39,530 nt of DNA from Peptococcaceae bacterium BICA1-8 (GTDB lineage Bacteria; Bacillota; Peptococcia; Peptococcales; BICA1-8): assembly GCA_000802045.1 (NCBI GenBank), contig JUEF01000016.1, forward strand, positions 1-39,530, read 5' to 3'. Below are positions 27,766 to 35,589 of the stretch, piece after piece (position 1 is the stretch's first letter; the number at the start of each line of letters is the position of its first letter). The notes beneath the pieces are model-generated. The model was given only the letters and a program-made list of their open reading frames with translations. It was not told the origin of the DNA and ran no database searches. The position numbers and the translations under genes were made by a program.

Positions 27766-28581
27766 TTATGGCTTGGCATAAGCTACTTTAAATACTGCTA
27801 TATCTTTCCCATCCAAGTACTCCCAGATCCCTTTTACTCCGCTAGCTAAAGCCCCTATTTCCAGATGGAGCATAGCTATCCCACAATCCAAGCGTTTGGA
27901 AATTTTAGTAATGTTAGAATTCATGTCCGGCTTGTCCACCGAAATTTTAATCCAATCTTTATCAACGGTAAAACTCCAAGGCTGCCTGTTAACTGCCGAG
28001 GGTGCAAGACGGGCAGCCTCTAAAGCAGTTTTTACCCAAGTAGGCCATTCATTTTTTGGCAATCCACTGCACATATTTTCTAGTTCTTGCCTTTTATGAT
28101 CGGAAGCCATACGGTAAAAAAACTTCTCAGTAAAGCTATATTCCCCTAAAGCATAGCCAACAGGAGTAATGGCAATAACCTTCTCATGAGCACCAAGGGC
28201 TACATGTTTGGCTACCTCTTCCGGATTGAAAAAGCCTCCCACCCAACAGGTTCCTAAGCCTAAGGCTGTAGCCTCTAAAATAAAGGATTCACCAAAATAG
28301 CCCGTCTTTTCTTGGACAAGGGGATCGTTAGTATCACCAATAAATGCTGCAAACATGGGAGCACCCTTAACCTTACCATAGGAGCCTATGACTCCCTTTA
28401 GTACCTTATCCGGGTCATGGGGCACAAAAATTACTTTTACTCCAGTAACGGAATCGTTAAGCTCTTGACAAAAACCCATAAAATGCTCTATTTCTTTATC
28501 TGTTAGAGATTTATTTAAATATGCCCTTCGAGAGCGACGCTTGAAAATAGCATCATACCAACGTTCTTTGGGAATAATCAT
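27766..28581 (-). CDS. nitroreductase-family FMN protein
   Basis: 272-aa flavoprotein of the nitroreductase fold. Family features are the phosphate-binding RRSRRAYLNKSL (about 15-26), GFFNPEEVAKHVAL and EATALGLGTCWVGG. A second FMN/dimer segment is LAPSAVNRQPWSF (about 190-202). The arrangement matches the longer TM1586-like group, in which two half-repeats sit in one chain. Likely reduces an unknown NAD(P)H-linked or ferredoxin-linked substrate. The ATG at 28581 is preferred because GAAGGAGGT overlaps an earlier in-frame ATG at 28596. Lies 61 bases upstream of the EamA gene, possibly in one operon. Confidence 0.85.
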   Translation of the reverse strand: MIIPKERWYDAIFKRRSRRAYLNKSLTDKEIEHFMGFCQELNDSVTGVKVIFVPHDPDKVLKGVIGSYGKVKGAPMFAAFIGDTNDPLVQEKTGYFGESFILEATALGLGTCWVGGFFNPEEVAKHVALGAHEKVIAITPVGYALGEYSFTEKFFYRMASDHKRQELENMCSGLPKNEWPTWVKTALEAARLAPSAVNRQPWSFTVDKDWIKISVDKPDMNSNITKISKRLDCGIAMLHLEIGALASGVKGIWEYLDGKDIAVFKVAYAKP

Positions 28582-28761
28582 TTTTACCTCCTTCATATAA
28601 TTAAGGCCGATACATCATAATGCCGTGGTTTCCTGTTATGTACTGATCGTCCAGCAATTCTCCATTTATTTATTTATTTATGTTATAGTACTATTGTATG
28701 GAAAAATGCTATCTTTTCAATACTAAAACCTTTATTATTTTTCAACTTGTGATTTTCATCA

Positions 28762-28791
28762 CTGAAATGGTAAATAATAGTGGTGTATAAT
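28762..28791 (+). promoter_or_regulatory. sigma-A-type promoter of the cupin gene
   Basis: A perfect TATAAT at 28786-28791 with CTGAAA (4 of 6) at 28762-28767 and an 18-base spacer. The GGAGGTG ribosome site follows at 28808, so the leader is short. Confidence 0.6.
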
Positions 28792-28820
28792 TAAGACAAG
28801 AAAAAATGGAGGTGTTAATT

Positions 28821-29156
28821 ATGGAAAGAAATTTAATTAAAAATATCGAGTTTAGTAAAGCTTTGAATTTAGCAGGTCTAGTGGAATATAAACCGGGGCA
28901 GGTTATCAGTCAAACCCTTGTACAAAACCCCCATGTTAGTATGACTTTATTTGCTCTAAGTGCAGGTGAAGGCATCAGTACCCATACAACGCCAGGCGAT
29001 GCAATGGTTTACATACTCGATGGTGAAGCAGAAATTACTATCGGTAATGAAACTGTTACTCCAACTACTGGAGAGACAGTTATTATGCCTTCTAATATTC
29101 CCCACGGGCTAGAGGCAAGAAAAAACTTTAAAATGCTCCTGATTATTGTGAAGTGA
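28821..29156 (+). CDS. small cupin-domain protein
   Basis: 111-aa single beta-barrel of the RmlC-like cupin type. Cupin motif 1 is degenerate (SAGEGISTHTTPGDAMVYILDGEAEI, giving H and T.H-like ligands), and motif 2 is GETVIMPSNIPHGLEA. These are usual positions for a metal site: two His/Glu from motif 1 and His in IPHGL. The ATG at 28821 follows GGAGGTG; an earlier in-frame ATG at 28806 lies just ahead of that site. Small stand-alone cupins bind a metabolite or metal, but this one cannot be assigned. Monocistronic, ending at a strong terminator. Confidence 0.88.
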   Translation: MERNLIKNIEFSKALNLAGLVEYKPGQVISQTLVQNPHVSMTLFALSAGEGISTHTTPGDAMVYILDGEAEITIGNETVTPTTGETVIMPSNIPHGLEARKNFKMLLIIVK

Positions 29157-29168
29157 GGCAGGATACAT

Positions 29169-29224
29169 GAGACAGGAAGCAGGACAAAATCAATTCGTGC
29201 ATCTTGCTTCTTGCTTCTTGAATG
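29169..29224. repeat. inverted pair of degenerate 7-base repeats (GAAGCAG / TTGCTTC)
   Basis: GAGACAG and GAAGCAG (29169-29182) are followed by TTGCTTC twice and TTGAATG (29204-29224). The second group is nearly the reverse complement of the first. It lies in the cupin-gntR gap, ahead of the terminator. Confidence 0.6.
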
Positions 29225-29246
29225 AGGAATGTCCCCAACTAAGTAA

Positions 29247-29278
29247 ATAGTGGTTAGGAGTGAGCTCCTAACCACTAT
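29247..29278. terminator. bidirectional terminator between the cupin and gntR genes
   Basis: A 14-bp perfect stem (ATAGTGGTTAGGAG / CTCCTAACCACTAT) with a TGAG loop lies between the two convergent genes. The gntR stop is 3 bases away. Confidence 0.92.
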
Positions 29279-29280
29279 AT

Positions 29281-29952
29281 TTATTGATTATCAAATTTAA
29301 AATTTTCCATGAATATTGCTAAACCTTCACTTTGATGCTGGCACATAAGTTTTTCAGCTGTTTCTGCTTCACCATTAGCAATTGCTCGAATTATGGCATT
29401 ATGGTCAGCAATGGATTTAGTATTACGCTGTGGACTGTATGCAAATAATGCCCGTGCCCTATCTGTCCTAGCTGTTAGATCACTTATCATTTTCTTCAGA
29501 TGATCATTATCACAGTTCTCATATATTGTCTGATGAAATAATATATTGAGCTTACTGTACTGACGGAAATCCTGTTTTTCTATTGAAGTCTGCATTTTAT
29601 TAATTTGGTTTTCTAAATCTTTCAGAAATTTGATATTTGTATTTTTAGTTGCCAAAAATGTGGCATGACCCTCTAAGATAACTCTAATATCACTTAATTG
29701 CCGAAAATCCTTTTCAGATAACTTACTGACAAGAACCTCACTATGGGCGGAAACCTCAATTAAGCCTTCAGCTTCTAAGATTTTTACAGCCTCTCGGACT
29801 GGAATAGCGCTAACACCAAGCTCACTAGCTACTTTCCTTAGCACAATTCTCTCTCCGGGCTTTAAATCGCCAGATACTATCGCTTCCCTTAAAGTAGAAT
29901 AAATCATTTCTGCTTTTGTTTTGCATTGTAATGGTGTATGCAAGTCCCCCAT
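29281..29952 (-). CDS. GntR-family transcriptional regulator, FCD (FadR) subfamily
   Basis: 223-aa regulator with an N-terminal winged helix (about 15-75: YSTLREAIVSGDLKPGERI, then ASELGVSAIPVREAVKILEAEGL) and a helical FCD effector domain (about 85-210: DIRVILEGHATFLATK, FHQTIYENCDN, DHNAIIRAIANGEAETAEKLMCQH). FCD regulators sense small carboxylates and often bind a metal via Asp/His. It is the last gene on the minus strand after the tct/AOR genes. Its own upstream region carries the palindrome also found before tctA, so it probably controls both. ATG at 29952 follows AAGGAGAG. Confidence 0.92.
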   Translation of the reverse strand: MGDLHTPLQCKTKAEMIYSTLREAIVSGDLKPGERIVLRKVASELGVSAIPVREAVKILEAEGLIEVSAHSEVLVSKLSEKDFRQLSDIRVILEGHATFLATKNTNIKFLKDLENQINKMQTSIEKQDFRQYSKLNILFHQTIYENCDNDHLKKMISDLTARTDRARALFAYSPQRNTKSIADHNAIIRAIANGEAETAEKLMCQHQSEGLAIFMENFKFDNQ

Positions 29953-30008
29953 TGTTCACTCTCCTTACAGCCTATAATCCTATGCCGTTAACCTCATATG
30001 TGACCTTA

Positions 30009-30031
30009 ATAATATATTATATATTTCGACA
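30009..30031. promoter_or_regulatory. palindromic candidate operator upstream of gntR
   Basis: AATATATTATATATT (30011-30025) is a perfect 15-base palindrome followed by TCGACA. On the minus strand it reads TGTCGAAATATATAATATAT, closely matching the tctA-upstream element at 38834-38855. It lies between a TTGCAA (30034-30039) and a TATATT spaced 17 bases apart, a plausible promoter. It may be the binding site of the adjacent GntR protein (inference). Confidence 0.5.
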
Positions 30032-30055
30032 TTTTGCAACTCTTGTAACAAAAAA

Positions 30056-30256
30056 CTAGAGGCTGGTTAGAGGAAATACTATTTTTATACAATCCTTGGG
30101 ACAATCCATACGACAGGCACCACAATACCAACACTCTTCAGGATACAAGACTTTGGGCTTTCGGGTTTCCTCATCCATAAAAATTAAATCACCTGGACAA
30201 TTAACATCACATAACCCACAACCATTACAAAGTTTCTCATCAATTAGAATCGCCAT
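30056..30256 (-). CDS. two-cluster [4Fe-4S] ferredoxin, AprB-like
   Basis: 66-aa ferredoxin with C10, C13, C16 and C20 and then C42, C45, C48 and C52, which gives two crossing [4Fe-4S] sites. A further Cys is at 56. The sequence DLIFMDEETRKPKV between the clusters and ECWYCGACRMDCP resemble the ferredoxin part of adenylylsulfate reductase beta subunits. It lies 24 bases after the flavoprotein gene at 30281, so it is very likely its electron partner. The ATG at 30256 follows GGAGAGG; an earlier in-frame start at 30280 lacks a site. The C-terminal tail of true AprB is missing. Confidence 0.88.
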   Translation of the reverse strand: MAILIDEKLCNGCGLCDVNCPGDLIFMDEETRKPKVLYPEECWYCGACRMDCPKDCIKIVFPLTSL

Positions 30257-30280
30257 AGTCAACCTCTCCTTTCCAATCAA

Positions 30281-31978
30281 TTATAGATTATACGGTTCTA
30301 CACGTTTAAAAACTACTTGACCGTCTTGAAGCTTTTGGTGGAGGGAACAATGCCACTCTTTACTGCTCTCCGGAAAATCACCCCGATAATGGGATATGCC
30401 GAAACGGCTTTCTTCCCTTTCTAAAGCACCCCTGACTACAGCTTTAGATACCTCCAGTAAATCTCTAAACTCAAATAAACGCATTAATTCATGCAGGTTT
30501 TCCGTCTTAGCAGTAATTAGTAATTGGGCTAATTTATCAAGTTCGGCTAAGGCTGTTTCCAAACCCATTTTACTTCGCCCTATACCCACATAAAGAGTCA
30601 TAACTTGACGTAATTTTTCTTCAAGCTCACAAGGCTTAAATCCACTTTCTTTGGATAGATATTTATAGATAGATTTTTTTATACCTTCAACAATATCAGG
30701 TGAAACTTCTAATCTACCTCCACCACCGTTTATAACATACTTTGCTGCTTCTTCGCCGGCAGTATCACCTACACACATCGAACCTGAAAGACTGCCAACC
30801 GCCACAGTACATGCACCACCAGCGTAAAGCCCAGGAATTGTTGTTTCACACTCAGGAGTAATATTGATACCACTGACAGAACCTAAAAATGCGGGAAGCT
30901 GACCTTCCGAAATTTGTACTTCCATTAAATCATTCCGGACATCTACACCTTTTTGTTCGCAATAGTCCAAGAAGGTGTTTTTATCAACTGGCAGAAGATT
31001 ATTAATAAGGTGATCGAGATCTTCTTCAGACAAATGACGCAAGTCAAAATAACATGGTCCTCTTCCTTCTTTTAACTCCCAGTATACACCCCAAGGCATT
31101 ATCCAACGGGGACCCTTTTCGCCTTTTTCATGATGCTTGAATAAGAAGCGTTCACCTAAACCATTTACAATATAGCCGCCCATCCCGACAATAGCATTTA
31201 AGGCAGAGGCGCTAAAGTTAACAGGAGTTAGGGTGTAATTGACAAACTCCATATTTTTGATTTCAGCCCCAGCTCGGAAAGCCATAGCTTGAGCACCACC
31301 GTTATTATATGGGCTGTGCCAGCTATTATAAGGCATGCCGGCCTGATTATTATAGAATCTAGTAACATTACCGGTAGCAACAATAGTTGCTTTTGCTAAG
31401 AATACATAGAAATCACCTTTACGGATATCAAAACCAACTGCACCAATTACACCGGTTTCATTTACAAGTAAATCAACAATATTAATTTTACGGAAAAACT
31501 TAACACCGATTTTCTTAGCTTCTTTACTAATAGTGGGTTTCAAGTTTCTACCATCAAAGTTTATAAAATATTCTCCAGGCTGACCGAATGAGCCAGTTCT
31601 GATATAGGCATCATTCTCTTTATCTTCCCGCATGGGTACACCTAGATCTTCTAAATATTTTAATAAGTTTTTAATCCTAGAGAGATATATTTTTGGGGGG
31701 ATATTCATATCAACTAGTCCCTGGGTTAAGCGGTGATACCATGTTATAAAAGCTTCAGGAGTATCCCAATCTGGACCAGTATCTAGTACAGCAAGGAAGT
31801 GGTCATTACCTGCTGCTCCACATCCACTACGGTCAATGCCGGCTTTATCTACTAAGGCTACGTCCAGACCCTGCCTTCTAGCACTTAATGCTGCCATTGT
31901 ACCAGCAGACCCCCCACCAATAACCAATACGTCAACATTTACTACATTTTCATTGAAATTATTCTCTTTTAGATTCAT
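30281..31978 (-). CDS. FAD-dependent oxidoreductase, AprA / fumarate reductase-like
   Basis: 565-aa flavoprotein of the succinate dehydrogenase/fumarate reductase/adenylylsulfate reductase alpha family. The FAD-binding Rossmann motif GGGSAG is at 21-26, with VDKAG after it. The mid-part RGPCYFDLRHLSEEDL and GSVSGINI, the flavin-pocket IPGLYAGGAC, and the helical C-terminal domain (about 430-560: KMGLETALAELD, RLFEFRDLLEVS, R...SR.G.HYR.DFPE) follow the AprA/FrdA order. It resembles AprA in size and in pairing with a small AprB-like ferredoxin, but no ATP sulfurylase gene is in the window and the usual aprB-aprA order is reversed. Substrate unknown. ATG follows GGAGGTG. Confidence 0.85.
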   Translation of the reverse strand: MNLKENNFNENVVNVDVLVIGGGSAGTMAALSARRQGLDVALVDKAGIDRSGCGAAGNDHFLAVLDTGPDWDTPEAFITWYHRLTQGLVDMNIPPKIYLSRIKNLLKYLEDLGVPMREDKENDAYIRTGSFGQPGEYFINFDGRNLKPTISKEAKKIGVKFFRKINIVDLLVNETGVIGAVGFDIRKGDFYVFLAKATIVATGNVTRFYNNQAGMPYNSWHSPYNNGGAQAMAFRAGAEIKNMEFVNYTLTPVNFSASALNAIVGMGGYIVNGLGERFLFKHHEKGEKGPRWIMPWGVYWELKEGRGPCYFDLRHLSEEDLDHLINNLLPVDKNTFLDYCEQKGVDVRNDLMEVQISEGQLPAFLGSVSGINITPECETTIPGLYAGGACTVAVGSLSGSMCVGDTAGEEAAKYVINGGGGRLEVSPDIVEGIKKSIYKYLSKESGFKPCELEEKLRQVMTLYVGIGRSKMGLETALAELDKLAQLLITAKTENLHELMRLFEFRDLLEVSKAVVRGALEREESRFGISHYRGDFPESSKEWHCSLHQKLQDGQVVFKRVEPYNL

Positions 31979-32016
31979 AATCTACACCTCCACATATATA
32001 TATACCTAAATTAATG

Positions 32017-33135
32017 CTAATCAACCTTTTCTAAGATATGAATACCTCCACCAGCTCGATCCGTGGTATATATGATGCCATTTGCCTCCACATACACATC
32101 AGTGGTCTGGATGGCTTCTACACCCGGTGGATCGATAGGAACGTAAGAATCAACTTCAACTGGACTAAAAGGGTCTGAAATATCAACAACCCTAATACCA
32201 GCGTTATTATAGGTTACAAAAATTAATTCTTCACTTTGGAAGGTACCGGGCCAGTTTTCATGTAAGTTATGGGGCCCAAACCTTAGTCCCTTATTACAGT
32301 AATCTCCCTGGGGAACAGGGAATTTAGATAGAACTTTCGGTGCCTTTTCGTCTTGAATATCAATTACTCGGACGTATTTTGGTGGTTCTTGGCACTTGTC
32401 TCGGGTAGACTCATCAGTGACAATTAAAAGGTTCCGACCTGGAAGAGGCAAAGCTGTATGGGTGCATCCTCCGTCTTCTGGAGACCAGCATAGACTATTT
32501 AGAACCTTGATATTGGAAAGGTCAGTGGTATCAAGTATATACATTCCACCATCCCACATCCCTAGATAAGCTCGGTTACCATGAGGTATTGCGTGGTGTA
32601 ACTTATACTTTAAGCCTTGGGGCCAGGTAGGGGTTTCCCCGCCTTGAGTCCACTGACCCGGCAGCCACCAACGACCGGCTTCTATCGGTTTTACCGGGTT
32701 TGTCATATCAATTATCAATAACATCCTGTCCAGGAAACCTTCTGGTATTGCTGTTACATATGCATAACGTCCTCCCGTATAGGTTATACGGTGAACTCCT
32801 TGACCACCTGTATTATAAAAGCTAATTTCCTTAGGTTCTTTAGGATTACCTATATCAAAAACCGAAAAACCAACTTTTTCTGCTTTTTCGGTTCCCCTCT
32901 GCTCATAGTTAACAAATAACAACTCATCAACAATCTGGACCTTAGGAGACATGGTATTTTTAAATCCGGGTAATTCACCAATAATTTTAGGTTCCCGCGG
33001 ATTACTTATATCTAAAATACTTGTTCCCTTGCCTGGTATTAAATGCCCAACAAATAGATAATTGCGAAATGGCATAGACTGCATTGTTTTTCCAAAACCA
33101 TTTAAGTCAGAATGCCCTAATAATTTTATTGTCAT
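32017..33135 (-). CDS. cytoplasmic LVIVD-repeat beta-propeller protein
   Basis: 372-aa protein made of about six LVIVD-type blades. Each has a variant of (V/I)DI(S/G)xPxxP: LDISNPREPK, FDIGNPKEPK, IDMTNPVKPI, LDTTDLSNIK, IDIQDEKAPK and VDISDPFSPV. No signal peptide is present, so it should be cytoplasmic. His residues occur at equivalent places in several blades: GVHR (near 115), KLHHAIPHG (180-185), CTHTALP (226) and GPHNLHENW (289-292). This is reminiscent of the metal-binding histidines of selenium-binding protein/methanethiol oxidase propellers. A structural or metal-dependent enzymatic role in the AOR pathway is possible. ATG at 33135 chosen over the ATG 9 bases upstream because AAGGGATG spacing fits. 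Confidence 0.75.
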   Translation of the reverse strand: MTIKLLGHSDLNGFGKTMQSMPFRNYLFVGHLIPGKGTSILDISNPREPKIIGELPGFKNTMSPKVQIVDELLFVNYEQRGTEKAEKVGFSVFDIGNPKEPKEISFYNTGGQGVHRITYTGGRYAYVTAIPEGFLDRMLLIIDMTNPVKPIEAGRWWLPGQWTQGGETPTWPQGLKYKLHHAIPHGNRAYLGMWDGGMYILDTTDLSNIKVLNSLCWSPEDGGCTHTALPLPGRNLLIVTDESTRDKCQEPPKYVRVIDIQDEKAPKVLSKFPVPQGDYCNKGLRFGPHNLHENWPGTFQSEELIFVTYNNAGIRVVDISDPFSPVEVDSYVPIDPPGVEAIQTTDVYVEANGIIYTTDRAGGGIHILEKVD

Positions 33136-33184
33136 TACTCTCATCCCTTCCCGGAGTATTTCCGGACATAAAGTAAAACTTACT

Positions 33185-34996
33185 TCAGGTGGAGGTTAGT
33201 CCTCGGGTAAATTTGTTAATAACAGGAATAGTAAAAGCTAATCCAATCTCTTCTAAATGCTCAATTTTAGGTACACCCGTAGCATCACAGCCCCGCTCCT
33301 CATACCATCTAAGCCGGTCTGCTATAAATTTCTCCAAGGGATAAACTGAACCAGCTTTTTTACCCTTTGTCAAAGGCTCTGTATGCACTCTCTCTGGTAA
33401 AATATCATCCTTTTCTGGGATTATGCCTTCTCGTATGTTATATGCACGGGCCAATAATAACATTCTTTCTGCAGTCACGTCCCATTCGGTAAGCTCTATA
33501 TCCCAGCCCATTACTGTTTTTAGCAAATCCATATATATTTGAGGATCAACTAATCTTCTTTGCCAGGAACAAACGGTAAGAGAGTCAGCCCATACCCTTT
33601 GATTCTGTTCATCAATAGTACTTCCATAATGGTGACATGGTCCTCTATCTGAAATAGCATACTGCAAGCCCTTTTTGTGTCCCCCTTGGGGAACAAAGCC
33701 AGGAAACTCTACACCTTTACAATGCATAGCTAATTTGTCAGCACCATTACCAATAGCTTGGGCAGCATACTTTACTCCCTTGGCTAAAATATCACCTATG
33801 CCTTCCCGATTAACAATTTTCCGCCATAATTCCAAAATAGCTGCTGTATTACCCCATTCTAGTTTTATACCGTCCAAATCCTCTAAAGAAAGGATTCCTT
33901 TTTCATAACATTCCATAGCAAAGCCTGTAATATTGCCTAAAGAGGTTGCATCAAGCCCTTGTTCATCTGCCCAGCGACTCAGATATACCATAGAACCCAA
34001 ATCGGGAATATTGCAGCCAGGACCAATATTCGCTGTTGAATCAAAATCAGGACATACTATATTTCCAGCAAAAATCCCATCTCTAACCATCCCTAATTTC
34101 ATACAACCTAAAGGACATCCGAAACAGGATCTAGATTTAGCATAATAGCGCAAATCATATTTTAATCCACCAACTTCATTAATACCCTCAAAATAGCCTT
34201 CTTGATAGTTTTTAGTTACTAAACGCCCTTCATCATTATGGGCCGTCAGACTTATGGAATTACCATAACGCACCAACTCGTATCCCCGTGGGTGGTTAGT
34301 ACGATTACTTAATAATAATTTTTCTAGTTCTCCTCGAGCCTTTATTACACCCGGCAAATCAAAAGTTCTTACTGGGTTAGTCCCTCTAACTGCAACAGCT
34401 TTTAAACCCTTAGAGCCCCAAACTGTTCCAGAGCCGCAGCGAGCCGCCGCCCTAAACTGTTCCTGGCCAATAGAAGCAAAGCTAACTAGGTTCTCACCTG
34501 CAGGGCCTATAGCTAGCACTTTAAAATGGTCATCTTTTAATTCTTCCTTTATTAACTGTTGAGTCTGCCAGGTAGTCGTTCCCCAAAGATGTCCTGCATC
34601 TTTTATTTCAACAACATCATCCTTGATCATTAAATAGACAGGTTTAAGAGATTTACCCTTTAATATGATTCCGTCATATCCGGCATATTTTAATTCCGGC
34701 CCCCACTGGGCACCAGTCACAGAAAAACCAATGGTATTGCCCGTTAATGGAGATTTAAAAGTTAAACAAATATGGGCTCCGCCGGGAATTACACCAGTAA
34801 GGGGCCCGGTCAAAATATACATTTCCGCCTCCGGCGCAAGAGGATCTGCTTCTTGCTTTGTTCTTTCCCAAAGCATACGAGTACCTAGACCTCGACCTCC
34901 AATATACTCTCTTATCCATTCAGATGGTAATTCAATTACTGCTATTGTCCTATCTGATAAATTAATCTCCAAAAGTCTAAAACTTAATTGCCTCAT
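33185..34996 (-). CDS. aldehyde:ferredoxin oxidoreductase (tungsten AOR family)
   Basis: 603-aa AOR-family protein with a tungsten/molybdenum bis-pterin cofactor and one [4Fe-4S] cluster. Family motifs: IGGRGLGTRMLWE at the N-terminus, GPLTGVIPGGAH, the pterin/cluster-linked ARCGSGTVWGSKGLKAV, cluster ligands C291, C294 and C298 in SCFGCPLGC, and the likely fourth Cys in DSLTVCSW. These enzymes oxidise aldehydes to carboxylates, reducing ferredoxin, or run in reverse to reduce acids. Substrate unknown. ATG at 34996 follows GGGTGAT; an in-frame GTG at 35011 overlaps the stop of the upstream 16-Cys ferredoxin gene. Coupling with that gene suggests a two-subunit enzyme as in AorAB. Confidence 0.93.
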   Translation of the reverse strand: MRQLSFRLLEINLSDRTIAVIELPSEWIREYIGGRGLGTRMLWERTKQEADPLAPEAEMYILTGPLTGVIPGGAHICLTFKSPLTGNTIGFSVTGAQWGPELKYAGYDGIILKGKSLKPVYLMIKDDVVEIKDAGHLWGTTTWQTQQLIKEELKDDHFKVLAIGPAGENLVSFASIGQEQFRAAARCGSGTVWGSKGLKAVAVRGTNPVRTFDLPGVIKARGELEKLLLSNRTNHPRGYELVRYGNSISLTAHNDEGRLVTKNYQEGYFEGINEVGGLKYDLRYYAKSRSCFGCPLGCMKLGMVRDGIFAGNIVCPDFDSTANIGPGCNIPDLGSMVYLSRWADEQGLDATSLGNITGFAMECYEKGILSLEDLDGIKLEWGNTAAILELWRKIVNREGIGDILAKGVKYAAQAIGNGADKLAMHCKGVEFPGFVPQGGHKKGLQYAISDRGPCHHYGSTIDEQNQRVWADSLTVCSWQRRLVDPQIYMDLLKTVMGWDIELTEWDVTAERMLLLARAYNIREGIIPEKDDILPERVHTEPLTKGKKAGSVYPLEKFIADRLRWYEERGCDATGVPKIEHLEEIGLAFTIPVINKFTRGLTST

Positions 34997-35007
34997 ATAA
35001 TCACCCG

Positions 35008-35529
35008 TCACTTTATTTCTTCCCGGCCAAATACTTTTACAGTTAATCCCCGGGCAATTTCCAATGCAGTACGGTTTAAATGCCTGCTTTCAAAACAAGG
35101 GTCCAAATTATAGCTTAAGGCTTGAGGACCACAGGCAGCCACACAGGCCGGTTTGCCGTCACACAAGTCACAAAAAAGTGGTATTTCCTTTTTTGGATGG
35201 TACGTAATCCTCTCTCCAGGACAAGCGCGAAAACATTTTTGACAATGGAAACCTTGTGTCCTCAAACATTTTTCTTCATTTACTCTTACTATTCCACTTT
35301 CCGGGTCATAGCTTAAAGCCTTAACTTTTTCCGGACATGCAACTACACAAGGATGGTCTGAACACTGATGACAAGAGATAGGAATATCCAATGGTCCAAG
35401 TCCAACCTGTTTGACATTGATCCTAGCAGCTTCAGGCCACAGCTGGTTTTCTTTATTAATCGCACATGCCATCTGGCAAGCTCTGCACCCAGTACACTGC
35501 TCATATCGTACGTCTAGTCTGCCCAGCAT
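35008..35529 (-). CDS. four-cluster [4Fe-4S] electron-transfer subunit (HycB/AorA-like)
   Basis: 173-aa iron-sulfur protein with sixteen Cys in four groups: C12, C15, C18, C22; C53, C56, C61, C65; C88, C96, C99, C103; C120, C123, C129, C133; plus C145. This is the ferredoxin-like subunit architecture of molybdopterin and AOR enzymes (the AorA type) that hands electrons from the catalytic subunit on. The third group has an unusual C-x7-C start. Its stop TGA overlaps the GTG alternative start of the AOR gene, so the two are translationally coupled. ATG at 35529 follows AAAGGAG; a directly preceding in-frame TTG is less likely. It begins 26 bases after an inter-gene hairpin. Confidence 0.9.
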   Translation of the reverse strand: MLGRLDVRYEQCTGCRACQMACAINKENQLWPEAARINVKQVGLGPLDIPISCHQCSDHPCVVACPEKVKALSYDPESGIVRVNEEKCLRTQGFHCQKCFRACPGERITYHPKKEIPLFCDLCDGKPACVAACGPQALSYNLDPCFESRHLNRTALEIARGLTVKVFGREEIK

Positions 35530-35555
35530 CAAAATTTCTCCTTTAATTTATAATT

Positions 35556-35578
35556 AGGGGCTGGCGATACCAGCCCCT
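35556..35578 (-). terminator. inter-gene hairpin between tctC and the AOR genes
   Basis: A 9-bp GC-rich perfect stem (AGGGGCTGG / CCAGCCCCT) with a 5-base loop lies 11 bases past the tctC stop. Downstream on the minus strand comes AATTATAAATTAAAGG, with no strong T-run, so read-through is likely. It probably acts as partial attenuator or 3'-end stabiliser of the transporter transcript. Confidence 0.6.
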
Positions 35579-35589
35579 TTAGAAAACAA

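Noticed and set aside
30281..31978. Calling the flavoprotein a true adenylylsulfate reductase
   Set aside because: Reversed gene order, truncated partner and no sat/qmo genes; family-level name kept instead.
33185..34996. Selenocysteine use in the AOR
   Set aside because: All expected Cys are encoded as Cys and no in-frame TGA occurs.
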